Under the pieces are notes generated by a model that was not told the DNA's origin, did not search any database, and saw nothing but the letters and a program-made list of their open reading frames with translations. DNA of 30,362 nt from Anaerolineales bacterium (GTDB lineage Bacteria > Chloroflexota > Anaerolineae > Anaerolineales > UBA4823), in assembly GCA_016932955.1 (NCBI GenBank), contig JAFGBV010000028.1:1-30362 (forward strand), written 5' to 3'. Shown one piece after another: positions 1-8,642 of this stretch. Numbering within the stretch: position 1 is the stretch's first letter; every line of letters begins with the position of its first letter. The position numbers and the translations under genes were made by a program.

Positions 1-2904
1 AATGGCAATGGTGCCGCCATCGATACTGACGCTATAGCCAAAGTGATCGCCATCCTGGGCATCTGAGGCGTAGAGGATAGCGGTCTGCCCCCAGGCATCA
101 TCCCCGCCCTGGTCGCGTTGGAAAACGTAGGCGGCGCCAGCATCGGTAAGGACGAGTGTATCTGTAATCTGATCGTGATAAGGCGCACCGATCACCACGG
201 TGTCGCTGTAAACCGCTACGGCCCAGCCGAAGTTATCGCCGGGCTGGGCATCGCTGGCAGCCAGCACAGCCACCTGGTACCACTGGTAAGCGCTGATCTG
301 GTCGCGGTAGAAGACATACGCTGCTCCCGCGCCAGCATCTGCGCCATGCGCACCAACGACAAGGGTATCGCCGCTGAGAGCCACGGCGCCAAACAGATCG
401 CTAGCCTCGCTTTCCAGAGGCTGCGGTAATGGGGTAGGCTCCCAATTGGCTTGCAAGGTGAAGATGTAGGCTGCGCCGGTGTCGGGGTAGAAATCACCCG
501 CCCCGCCGTCTTCGGAATAGGCTCCTACGATAAGCGTGTCGCCGGAGATGGCAACCGAGCCGAAGGTATCATTTGCTTGCGCATCGCTGGCATGCAGCGT
601 GCGCACCTGGCCCCAGTGATCCGCGCCGCCCTGGTTACGGCCGAAAACGTAGGCCGCGCCGGAATCGGTGAGGGGATCGCCAGGCCCGCCGTCTTCGTAA
701 TCTGCACCCACCACGATGGCATCCCCCGAGATGGATACCCGGCCAAACCCATCACCCGCCTGTGCATCGGCGGCGCGCAGGATGGTCATTTCACCCCAGT
801 TCTCCGCGCCGCCCTGGTTGCGACTGAAAACATAGGCTGCACCAGCAAGCAGCAGCGGATCGCCTGCACCGCCATCCTCTTGGCTGGCGCCCACCACGAT
901 CGTATCGCCAGAGATCGCCACCGACACGCCAAAAATATCGCCTGCCTGAGCATCGCTGGCGCGCATGATCTTCACCTCGCCCCAGGCATCGACGCCGCCC
1001 TGGTTACGGCTGAATACATAGGCTGCGCCAGCAGAAAGAGCCGGGCTGCCCAGCCCGCCATCCTCATTGTGTGCGCCGGCGACGATCGTATCCGCCGAGA
1101 TTGATACAGAAATGCCGAACCCATCACTTGGCTCAGCATCGCTGGCGTGGAGGATCGCCACCTCACCCCAGGCATCTGCGCCCCCCTGGTTGCGACTGAA
1201 CACGTAGGCTGCGCCAGCATTGTCGTACGGGTCGCCACCACCGCCATCTTCAGTCGGCGCGCCGACAACGATGGTCTCATCGTCGATGGACAGCGACAAG
1301 CCGAACTGGTCGCCGGCCTGGGCATCCGAGGCGTGCAAGATAGTCACTTCACCCCATGTGTCAGCGCCGCCCTGGTTACGCTGGAAGATGTAAGCAGCGC
1401 CAGCATAGGGTTGTATCTCGCCTGGCCCGTCATCACCATAAGCGCCTACCACGATGGTATCCCCGGCAATGGCTACAGAATGACCGAACCAATCTCCGAT
1501 TTTCCCATCGCTTGCCCACAGTGCGGCAGCTTCAGCCCAGGTATCGGCGCCACCCTGATTGCGGTAGAAAACATAGGCCATGTTGATTTCAGGCGCACCG
1601 ACCACGAGGGTATTATCATCTACAGCCGTGGCAATGCCAAAATGCTCACCGAACTGCGGATCGCCGATATGCAGGGCGGCAATCTCCAGCCAAACGCCTG
1701 TGGCAGTGAACAGGTAGGCTGCCCCGGCTTCGGGCAGCGGGCTGCCTGGGCCGCCGTCCTCGTTTTCTGAGCCAACTACAATGGTATCGCCCGAAATGGC
1801 TGCCGATATGCCAAAATAATCCTCAGTTTCAGCCTCCGAAGAATGAAGAATGTTGATCTCTCCCCAGGCATCGGCCCCGCCCTGGTTGCGGCTGTAAACA
1901 TAAGCTGCGCCAGAATTGGGCAAAAGATCACCGAATCCACCGTCTTCTTGATCCGCCCCGACCACGATCGTATCGCCAGCAATGGCGACAGAAGCGCCGA
2001 GGTTATCATCGGACTGCGCATCGGAGGCGCGCAGGATGGCGACCTCGCCCCACAGGTCTGCGCCGCCCTGGTTGCGCTGGAAAACATAGGCTGCGCCAGC
2101 CCCGGGCAGGGGATCATCCGTTCCGCCATCCTCACTGTATGCCCCGACGACAAGCGTATCAGCGGAGATATCGACCGACCAGCCAAAATTATCGCCTGAC
2201 TGCATATCGGAGGCGCTCAGGTCTGCCACCCGGCCCCACGTATCCTCACCGTCCCAGTTACGGCTGAAAACGTAGGCTCTACCGGTGCCTACCTCCCCAG
2301 GCGCCCCGACGACGATCGTATCCCCGGCAATCGCCACGGAATGACCAAAGTAATCGCCAGGCCCGCTGCCGAACCCGGAGATATATGCGATTTCTCCCCA
2401 ATAATCTTCCCCGCCAAAGTTGCGCTGGAAGACGTGAGCCCAACCGTAACCGCCCCACTTGTTCTCCGCGCCTACCACGATCGTGTCGCCATCGATATCT
2501 ACCGAAATGCCAAAGTAATCAAAATCATTGGGGCTGGAGCCGTACAAGATTTTCACCTCCCCCCATAGATCCGCCCCGCCCTGATTGCGGTAGAACACAT
2601 AAGCCGCGCCGTTGCCGGTGTATGCCCCATCATCCGCATCCGGCGCGCCTACCACGATGATATCCCCAGAGATGGAGACCGATGCGCCAAACTCATCCCC
2701 TTGCTGGGCGTCGGAGGCGTAGAGGATAGCCACTTCACCCCAGGCATCCGTCCCGTCCTGGTTGCGCTCGAACACATAGGCTGCGCCGGTATAGGTGATC
2801 GGGTAGCCTGGCGCGCCGACAACAAGGGTATCGCCATCGATGGCAACAGCCCCGCCGAACCAATCATACGCCTCGGGGTCGCTGGCGCGCAGGGTGATCA
2901 AGGG
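1..2904 (-). repeat. 17-unit FG-GAP coding repeat array
   Basis: Imperfect tandem units of about 150-190 bp recur across this stretch. Each contains an FG motif, a GDTIVVGA-like strand and a GAAYVF strand. Units nearest the left edge (about 600-1400) are the most alike and share nearly the same acidic EDGGxGDP insert, which suggests recent duplication. Units at about 2290-2560 are more diverged. Three consecutive units around 380-780 are one residue shorter just after the FG motif. The unit at about 1590-1700 has lost most of its acidic insert. Confidence 0.85.
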
Positions 2905-3678
2905 AGTATGCAAGAGGGGGTCAACGGTTATTGGGTAAACCGCGCCAGCCGCATTGATGGCAATGCGCAACCCACCAGGGATGAGCGACATGTTGGCAGA
3001 GAGGAGCTTCCCGGAGGCATCATAGACAGCCAGGTTATCGTAAGTCAGCATTGCCTCGCCAGAAGCATCGTAGAGATGCAAGCCGCCATCAGGAGCCTGA
3101 CGGGCCTGGAGACTGCCGGATATGGCAAAATCCAGAGTGAGACTGCCGTTTTCGGGAGGAGCATAGAGGGTTAAGCCGTGCTTGACACCCTGGGGTGTAT
3201 TCTCATACCACTCTTTGACGGCTGAGCTATGAGTGGCAGTAACCTGGGCGCGCTCGGCGCTGAGTGAAGCATCTAACACTGGCTGACCACCATAAGCCTG
3301 AAGCGTCAGCCCAAAGTTCCAGGGAGACTGGATATCTGGCTGGGCAGTGGCGCTGAGGCCCTGAGCAGAGAAGGCAGCATCGAAACCTTGCGCCTGGTTG
3401 GAGGCGCGGTAAACATCTTGCCCCTCCTGCACCTGCCGGCTAATGTGGTATTCAGCCGCCCGGATTTGCTCCTGAATGCTGGCCCATTCGGAGTCGCTCA
3501 ACCCTGACGGGGCAACACCCGCAGGCCGCCCTACCAATGCCTTCGCAAGCCGGGGGGCAGACTGAGTATGGTGGAAAACGTTTTCCACATTGGATGCAGC
3601 AGCAGGGGTGTAGCTGGTTAAGCCCAGCAGCAGGGCGATCATGCAAACGAAGTTCAGCACAGTGCGTAAGGTTTTCAT
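1..3678 (-). CDS. Secreted FG-GAP (integrin-alpha-like) repeat protein, C-terminus cut by window edge
   Basis: The minus strand is open from the ATG at 3678 to base 1, giving 1226 codons with no stop, so the C-terminus lies outside the window. Residues 1 to about 29 form a signal peptide: a basic start (MKTLR), a hydrophobic core and a likely Ala-X-Ala cleavage site near TPAAA. Residues of about 30-255 are a non-repetitive region. From about residue 258 onward there are 17 repeats of roughly 50-65 residues; the last is incomplete. Each has the pattern FGxSVxIxGDTIVVGA, a variable acidic/glycine stretch, GAAYVFxRNQGGADxWGE and xILxASDAQxGD. This matches the FG-GAP_2 type of beta-propeller repeat. 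The canonical DxDxDG calcium loop is not evident. GGAGA lies 8-9 bases before the ATG. The protein is probably cell-surface or secreted, with a binding or adhesion role; the ligand is unknown. Its start is 128 bp from the stop of the cyclase gene, in the same direction. Confidence 0.85.
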   Translation of the reverse strand, partial: MKTLRTVLNFVCMIALLLGLTSYTPAAASNVENVFHHTQSAPRLAKALVGRPAGVAPSGLSDSEWASIQEQIRAAEYHISRQVQEGQDVYRASNQAQGFDAAFSAQGLSATAQPDIQSPWNFGLTLQAYGGQPVLDASLSAERAQVTATHSSAVKEWYENTPQGVKHGLTLYAPPENGSLTLDFAISGSLQARQAPDGGLHLYDASGEAMLTYDNLAVYDASGKLLSANMSLIPGGLRIAINAAGAVYPITVDPLLHTPLITLRASDPEAYDWFGGAVAIDGDTLVVGAPGYPITYTGAAYVFERNQDGTDAWGEVAILYASDAQQGDEFGASVSISGDIIVVGAPDADDGAYTGNGAAYVFYRNQGGADLWGEVKILYGSSPNDFDYFGISVDIDGDTIVVGAENKWGGYGWAHVFQRNFGGEDYWGEIAYISGFGSGPGDYFGHSVAIAGDTIVVGAPGEVGTGRAYVFSRNWDGEDTWGRVADLSASDMQSGDNFGWSVDISADTLVVGAYSEDGGTDDPLPGAGAAYVFQRNQGGADLWGEVAILRASDAQSDDNLGASVAIAGDTIVVGADQEDGGFGDLLPNSGAAYVYSRNQGGADAWGEINILHSSEAETEDYFGISAAISGDTIVVGSENEDGGPGSPLPEAGAAYLFTATGVWLEIAALHIGDPQFGEHFGIATAVDDNTLVVGAPEINMAYVFYRNQGGADTWAEAAALWASDGKIGDWFGHSVAIAGDTIVVGAYGDDGPGEIQPYAGAAYIFQRNQGGADTWGEVTILHASDAQAGDQFGLSLSIDDETIVVGAPTEDGGGGDPYDNAGAAYVFSRNQGGADAWGEVAILHASDAEPSDGFGISVSISADTIVAGAHNEDGGLGSPALSAGAAYVFSRNQGGVDAWGEVKIMRASDAQAGDIFGVSVAISGDTIVVGASQEDGGAGDPLLLAGAAYVFSRNQGGAENWGEMTILRAADAQAGDGFGRVSISGDAIVVGADYEDGGPGDPLTDSGAAYVFGRNQGGADHWGQVRTLHASDAQANDTFGSVAISGDTLIVGAYSEDGGAGDFYPDTGAAYIFTLQANWEPTPLPQPLESEASDLFGAVALSGDTLVVGAHGADAGAGAAYVFYRDQISAYQWYQVAVLAASDAQPGDNFGWAVAVYSDTVVIGAPYHDQITDTLVLTDAGAAYVFQRDQGGDDAWGQTAILYASDAQDGDHFGYSVSIDGGTIAI

Positions 3679-3806
3679 AGTCCATTCTCCGGATAAAGGT
3701 AAGTCTTTATACCATTAGGTCGTCCCCAGAAGGTAAAAAGGGTTGGGGAGGATCCACTATTTGCCTCTCGCGAGATTTCGGGCAGCATGAAAGACATGCC
3801 CAGGCT

Positions 3807-6800
3807 TCAGGGCATTTCTTCGGGAGGAGGCGGGGGAGTGCCAGTAATGTAAATATTCTCGATTGTGACGTGCTCAATGTTGATCACAATCACTGCGCCT
3901 GGAGCAATGCCCTTGGTCAATTCCTCAAGAAAGGAGGACAAACCGGCCTGATCCAGGTTCTTGATCCTGACGTGGGAGGCAGCGCCAGTTTCGGAAACGG
4001 TAGGTTGCGGCGGGACGGGAGGGGCTGCTTCCTCGGGCTGGGTGGTTTCTGCCTGCTGGGGCATTTCATCTGGTTGCACCACTGCCGGGGGTGTAGCGCA
4101 TGTGGCAACCAGCAATGCCTGATGCTCGGGAATATTTTCCAGGAAGAGGCGGCGGGCGGCATCATCGGGCAAGGCAGCAGCACGCTCCTGCAAGTACGCC
4201 TGGGCGTTGGCCAGGACGGTTGCAGCGCGGGGGTGTTTCAACGCCTCTAGCAAGTGAAAAACCTCTAAGATGATGTGCTGCGGACGCTGGGCGCCTTCCA
4301 ATCCCGGGTTGCTTTCGAGGATCGGTAGTAAGACCTCTATCCGGGTGCGTGCATCATCTTCAGCACCGCTCTGCCAGGCAAGGAGGGCAAGACTGGCTAG
4401 ATCCTCGGCCATGTGCTGCGGCTGACCAAGCTCTTCGTGCAGAGTAAACGCCTGTAATAAGTGAGCGCGCCCGATATCCACCTGCCCCAGCGCGATGCCA
4501 GTTTGCGCCAGGTTATGCAGGGTCTTGGCCTCAGCCTTGCGGTCGCCAATCTGGCGCGCTAGCTCCAGGCTTTGAGAGTAATGCTCTTGAGCGGCAGCAT
4601 AATCGCCCGTGCGGAAGGCTGCCTGCCCGAGACCATTATGGGCTTCGCCTAGCTTCTGCCGGTCGCCGATCTGGGTTGCCAGTTCCAGGCTTTGGGAGAA
4701 GTGTTGTTGTGCGGCGATCACCTCGCCCCGGCTGAGGGCAACCTCGCCCAGGTGGATCAGCCCAACCGCCTCTGCCCAACGGTTGCCGATCTGGCGGAAG
4801 AGCGCCAGCCCCTGCTCCAGGTAATCCTGTGCAGCAGCATAATCACCCTGGCGGAGGGCCACGATTCCCAGGCTGCCCAGCCCAATGCCCTCACTCTGGC
4901 GGTTGCCAATCTGGCGGGCGATCTCCAATCCCTGGGTATAGTGGGCGCGGGCAGCGGTGAACTCACCCTGGTCTGCCAGCACATCGCCCAGATTGGAGAG
5001 CAACATACTTTCCATGGGATAATCACCCACCTGGCGGGCAATCTGCAAGCCCTGAGCATATCCATCGCGGGCGGCGGCATAGTCACCCTGGCGCTTGGCA
5101 GCCAGCCCCAGGTTATTGAGCGCTTTGCCCTCGCCAGCCCGGTCGCCAACCTGGCGCAAGATGGCCAGGCCCTGGATGTAATGTTGGCGGGCCAGGGGAT
5201 AATCGCCCTGGTATAAGGCAACGTTGCCCAGGTTGACCTGGGCGCTGCCTTCGCTGCGCCGGACGCCGGCCTGCTGGGCAAGAGCATGGGCCTGGGCATA
5301 GTGCTGGCGGGCGGTCTCATAATTGGCCTGGTTGAGGGCTACATTACCGGCCATGATCAGGATGCGCGCTTCCAGGTCGGGCTGCTGGGCAGCCTGGGCC
5401 AACTCTTGGGCTTGCGCCAGCCTTTCTGAGCTGGCAGGATAATCAGCCTTACGATAAAGCGCCTCGCCCCAGGCCAGTTGCGCGGCAGCCTCCTGCTCAA
5501 CCTGCCCGGCAGCCTGGGCTGCGGCAGAGGCGGTACGGGCTTGCTCGATGGCAGTAGGGTAATCACCGGTAGCGTTGGCATAATGCGCCTGGCGCAAGGC
5601 TACCTCGGCGCGTTCAGCCGGCCGCTTCCAGGCATCGGCGAGGGACTGAGCGGCTGCCAGGTCCGCGGCCTGGGCAGTCCGGTCGCCGGTCAGGTGCAGG
5701 ATGGCTTCACGCGCCAAGAGCAGGGCAAAACGCTCGCTTTGCTCGCTCTCTTCCAATAACTGCAAAGCCCGGCTGAAGAAATCGATGGCTGCGGCGTTCT
5801 CGAAGGCCTGGGCAGAGCGCTGCCCGGCGCGCTCCAGGTATTGCACGGCTTGGGTGCGGACGGAATCCAGGCCCTGCTGGAAGGCCGCTTCATAATGATA
5901 GGCAATCTCATCATAATGCTGCTCGATCTCCTGGGGGTAAAGCTGCTCCAGGGATTGTGCAGCCAGCTGGTGCAGCTCGCGGCGGCGATGGCGGAGCTGC
6001 ATCTCATAGGCAGCATCGCGCAGGAGGGCGTGCTTGAACAGGAAGCGCACCTGGCTGATGGCCTGCCAAATGGCATCATCCGCGGCGCGGGTCATCTTCT
6101 CGACCAGGTGTGGATCATTTTGCAGCATGCGCGCCAAAACCTGCACATCAAATTCGCGACCAAGAACGGCGGCGGTCTGTACAATATCTTTGATATCCTT
6201 GACCAGGCGATCCAGGCGGGCGGTGAATACCAGGCGTACATCGGTTGGGAGAGGATCCTGTGCGCGCTTGCGAGTCAGGCACCAAACGCCTTCAGTTTCT
6301 TTGACCACGCCGCCCTCGCGCAGGTAAAGCAAGATCTGTTCGGCAAAGAAGGGATTGCCCTCTGCGCGCTCCACCAGCAAGGCGGACAACTCCTCATCCA
6401 GAGATCCTCCCAGCAACCCTTGTGCCAGGAGGCGCATATCGTCATTGCTGATCATCTCCAGATCGATGCTGGTGTAGGGCAAATTGCCAAACAAAGGCGC
6501 CTGCCCACGACGCGGCCGGGCAGTGGCGAGGATAGCCAGCGGGAAAGGATTCACCTCGCGCACCAGGCGCTGCAGAAAGGCCTGAGAATCGTCATCCAGG
6601 TACTGCGCGTCTTCAATATCCAGAACCAGCGGCAGGCGCAGGCTCTCCGCCAGAATGAGCGCCTTGAGCGCTGTGAAGGTCAGCTCATGGCGCCCCTGCG
6701 GATCAGCCTGCGCATAGGGGGAGTTATCCCAAAACAGTTCGAGCAGCGCGCCCAGGAAGGAACGGCCACGGTTCAATTCTTGCTGCAGGGTCTCATCCTG

Positions 6801-8450
6801 AGTAAAGGCGATCAACTGGTCGAGGACACGGCCAAAGGTGCGCTTGTTGCGGGCAGCGGATTCGGTTAAGGATTGGGCGAAATAATTGCGCAGCCAGTAG
6901 CGGAAAGGATTCAGAGGCGCGCGCAATGTCTGGTCGGTCTGGCACAGCGCCCACTGGGCAGGGGCAGACTCACCTTCGGTTGGAGGCGCAGTAAGCTGCT
7001 GGAGAAATTCGGCGACCAGGCGGCTTTTACCCAAGCCGGCCTCTCCTTCTACTGCCAGGATGCCAGCATAGCGCGTTTCAGCAGAGGCGAAGAGAGGACA
7101 GGCAAAATCGTGCAGGCGGGTCAGCTCGCTTTGCCGCCCGACCATCTCACCCTGGTAAAATGCGGCTGCGCTGCGGGTGCTTTGTTCCAGCAAAGCATAA
7201 ACCGGTTGGGGTTGGGCAAAACCCTTAAACTGGCGCTCACCGATCTTCTCGATCACGAATTGCCCGCCAGCCCGGTTAGCCACGCGCTCATCCAGCCAGA
7301 TACCCCCCCAGGGAGCCGCAATCATCAGGCGGGCAGCGTAATTGACCCCCTCGCCATAGCAGGTCCATTCGCCGCGGCGCGCTGAACCGGCCAATCCGGC
7401 ATACATCATGCGGTAAGTAATGCCGGCCTTGTACGAACCGGGGGTATGCTCGCCCAGCGCCAGGGCAAAATGCAAAGCGCTTTCCAGATCTTTCTCGGTG
7501 CTGGTAGGTGTGCCCCAGAAGAGCAATAGATTGCACCCCTTATCCCCAAAGTCGACGCGTGCCAGGTAGCCGCCATACTGACGCTGGAGGGAGAAGACAG
7601 CCTGGATGAATGGCAAAAGGTCCTCTCGCTCGCGCACGCTCATCAGGTTGATGAAGAGGCTGACTACCTGGCGAAACTCGCCATTCTCCAATCCGCGGCG
7701 GCCAGCAGAGTCTCCCGCATCATCCGTGAGGGCGCCGCGCTCCAGGATCGCTGACGGGACAAAGGCAGATTCTCCAGGCCAGGCTTGCGGCGGGGGCAAA
7801 GGGACTGGCTGGGGCAGGGATACATCGGGAGCCAGGGCAAGCAGGCGCATAAAGCCACCATCGCTAGCGGGGATAAGGCGCACGCAACCGTTGAGGGCTG
7901 CAACAACCTCCGGGCTAAAGGTGATGTTGCCAGGTTGAGCGTGGTGTTCAGCAGCCGCGGCAGAATCCACTGCAGGACCACCGAAATAATATGCTGCTTT
8001 CACGCTCTCCCCGTCGGGCTGCAAAATTCCCCAATCCACCTGACCACTGCCCAGCCCCAGTTTGACGGCAAAAGGGAAGTGCCCGAAAGGGGTGTCTTGC
8101 ACTGGGTAAGTGATCATGTGATTTTGGATAAACAACGCCGCGGCCAAGGCGCGCAGGTAATCGGGCTGTTCCAGGGCACTTTTCATGGAGGGGAACAGGG
8201 CGGTAAATCCATCGCCAGCAAAGGTGGTGATGAAGCCTCCCTGGGCATAAACAGCATCGACCAGCGGGTCGAACACCCGGCACATCACATCCGCCATCAC
8301 CTCGGCTGCCTCGCTGCCGTGCTGAGCGAGGGTGCTGGTAACAGTGCTGAAGCCGGAGATATCTACAAACAGGCTGGCAACATCAAGCTGGCCACTGATC
8401 TCGCCAGTGGCATGTTTTTCGAGAATGAACTGAGGAACTAGATTTTGCAT
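3807..8450 (-). CDS. Tandem class III cyclase domains + AAA ATPase + TPR signalling protein
   Basis: This 1547-residue protein has four parts. Residues of about 20-210 are a class III cyclase homology domain with both metal aspartates (D30 in FVDISGF, D80 in FAGDGF), but no VNxAAR motif and Thr at the usual substrate-selecting Lys position. Residues of about 258-420 are a second cyclase domain with VNYAARL (N370, R374) and D303, but Asn268 where the first metal Asp is expected. Residues of about 440-860 are an AAA/STAND-type ATPase with Walker A GEAGLGKS (469-476, K475) and an acidic strand LVLDIEDAQ ending near D614. Residues of about 950-1370 are 40-residue TPRs. The C-terminus is Pro/Glu-rich, then has a short basic/hydrophobic segment and PPPPPEE. 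No signal peptide or membrane helix is seen, so it is probably cytoplasmic. AAGGGG precedes the ATG, and a TATAAT box lies on the minus strand at 8528-8533 without a clear -35. It probably senses a signal through the TPRs and ATPase; its output is unknown. Confidence 0.87.
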   Translation of the reverse strand: MQNLVPQFILEKHATGEISGQLDVASLFVDISGFSTVTSTLAQHGSEAAEVMADVMCRVFDPLVDAVYAQGGFITTFAGDGFTALFPSMKSALEQPDYLRALAAALFIQNHMITYPVQDTPFGHFPFAVKLGLGSGQVDWGILQPDGESVKAAYYFGGPAVDSAAAAEHHAQPGNITFSPEVVAALNGCVRLIPASDGGFMRLLALAPDVSLPQPVPLPPPQAWPGESAFVPSAILERGALTDDAGDSAGRRGLENGEFRQVVSLFINLMSVREREDLLPFIQAVFSLQRQYGGYLARVDFGDKGCNLLLFWGTPTSTEKDLESALHFALALGEHTPGSYKAGITYRMMYAGLAGSARRGEWTCYGEGVNYAARLMIAAPWGGIWLDERVANRAGGQFVIEKIGERQFKGFAQPQPVYALLEQSTRSAAAFYQGEMVGRQSELTRLHDFACPLFASAETRYAGILAVEGEAGLGKSRLVAEFLQQLTAPPTEGESAPAQWALCQTDQTLRAPLNPFRYWLRNYFAQSLTESAARNKRTFGRVLDQLIAFTQDETLQQELNRGRSFLGALLELFWDNSPYAQADPQGRHELTFTALKALILAESLRLPLVLDIEDAQYLDDDSQAFLQRLVREVNPFPLAILATARPRRGQAPLFGNLPYTSIDLEMISNDDMRLLAQGLLGGSLDEELSALLVERAEGNPFFAEQILLYLREGGVVKETEGVWCLTRKRAQDPLPTDVRLVFTARLDRLVKDIKDIVQTAAVLGREFDVQVLARMLQNDPHLVEKMTRAADDAIWQAISQVRFLFKHALLRDAAYEMQLRHRRRELHQLAAQSLEQLYPQEIEQHYDEIAYHYEAAFQQGLDSVRTQAVQYLERAGQRSAQAFENAAAIDFFSRALQLLEESEQSERFALLLAREAILHLTGDRTAQAADLAAAQSLADAWKRPAERAEVALRQAHYANATGDYPTAIEQARTASAAAQAAGQVEQEAAAQLAWGEALYRKADYPASSERLAQAQELAQAAQQPDLEARILIMAGNVALNQANYETARQHYAQAHALAQQAGVRRSEGSAQVNLGNVALYQGDYPLARQHYIQGLAILRQVGDRAGEGKALNNLGLAAKRQGDYAAARDGYAQGLQIARQVGDYPMESMLLSNLGDVLADQGEFTAARAHYTQGLEIARQIGNRQSEGIGLGSLGIVALRQGDYAAAQDYLEQGLALFRQIGNRWAEAVGLIHLGEVALSRGEVIAAQQHFSQSLELATQIGDRQKLGEAHNGLGQAAFRTGDYAAAQEHYSQSLELARQIGDRKAEAKTLHNLAQTGIALGQVDIGRAHLLQAFTLHEELGQPQHMAEDLASLALLAWQSGAEDDARTRIEVLLPILESNPGLEGAQRPQHIILEVFHLLEALKHPRAATVLANAQAYLQERAAALPDDAARRLFLENIPEHQALLVATCATPPAVVQPDEMPQQAETTQPEEAAPPVPPQPTVSETGAASHVRIKNLDQAGLSSFLEELTKGIAPGAVIVINIEHVTIENIYITGTPPPPPEEMP
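4340..5600 (-). repeat. TPR-coding tandem repeat, 120-bp period
   Basis: Codons for the motif (A/G)xxAxxxGDY recur every 120 bases (about 4600, 4720, 4840, 4960, 5080, 5200, 5320, 5440). Each marks one 40-residue tetratricopeptide unit, with weaker units at both ends, for about ten in total. Several units share ARQIGDR or ARQIGNR linkers, so the array has partly homogenised. It is a protein-level repeat, not a DNA element. Confidence 0.85.
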
Positions 8451-8642
8451 TCAACACCCCTTGCCTGAAGGAAGGTAAAATAGATTCTCTGGGAATTGCC
8501 GGGGTGAGGCGGATCTGTTTCTTCTTGATTATATAATGAAAACAGGCAGGTTTTACTCTCAATCCCGTAAGGAAAGGAAGGGGGGTGTTGTCTGAAACGG
8601 GGTATCCAGTTAGGCCAGGGGATTGGTCAGCGTTCTCTTTCT

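Noticed and set aside
118..3174. Series of plus-strand open frames (up to about 217 codons)
   Set aside because: They lie antisense to the FG-GAP gene and repeat with its period; the minus strand has a continuous 1226-codon frame with signal peptide and clear motifs, so these are shadows.
4340..5600. Regular 120-bp repeats, considered as CRISPR or satellite DNA
   Set aside because: The period equals 40 codons and encodes TPR motifs in an intact frame; there are no identical short repeats with spacers.
3870..8441. Long plus-strand open frames opposite the cyclase gene, up to 342 codons
   Set aside because: Antisense to clear cyclase, AAA and TPR coding sequence; they have no recognisable domains.
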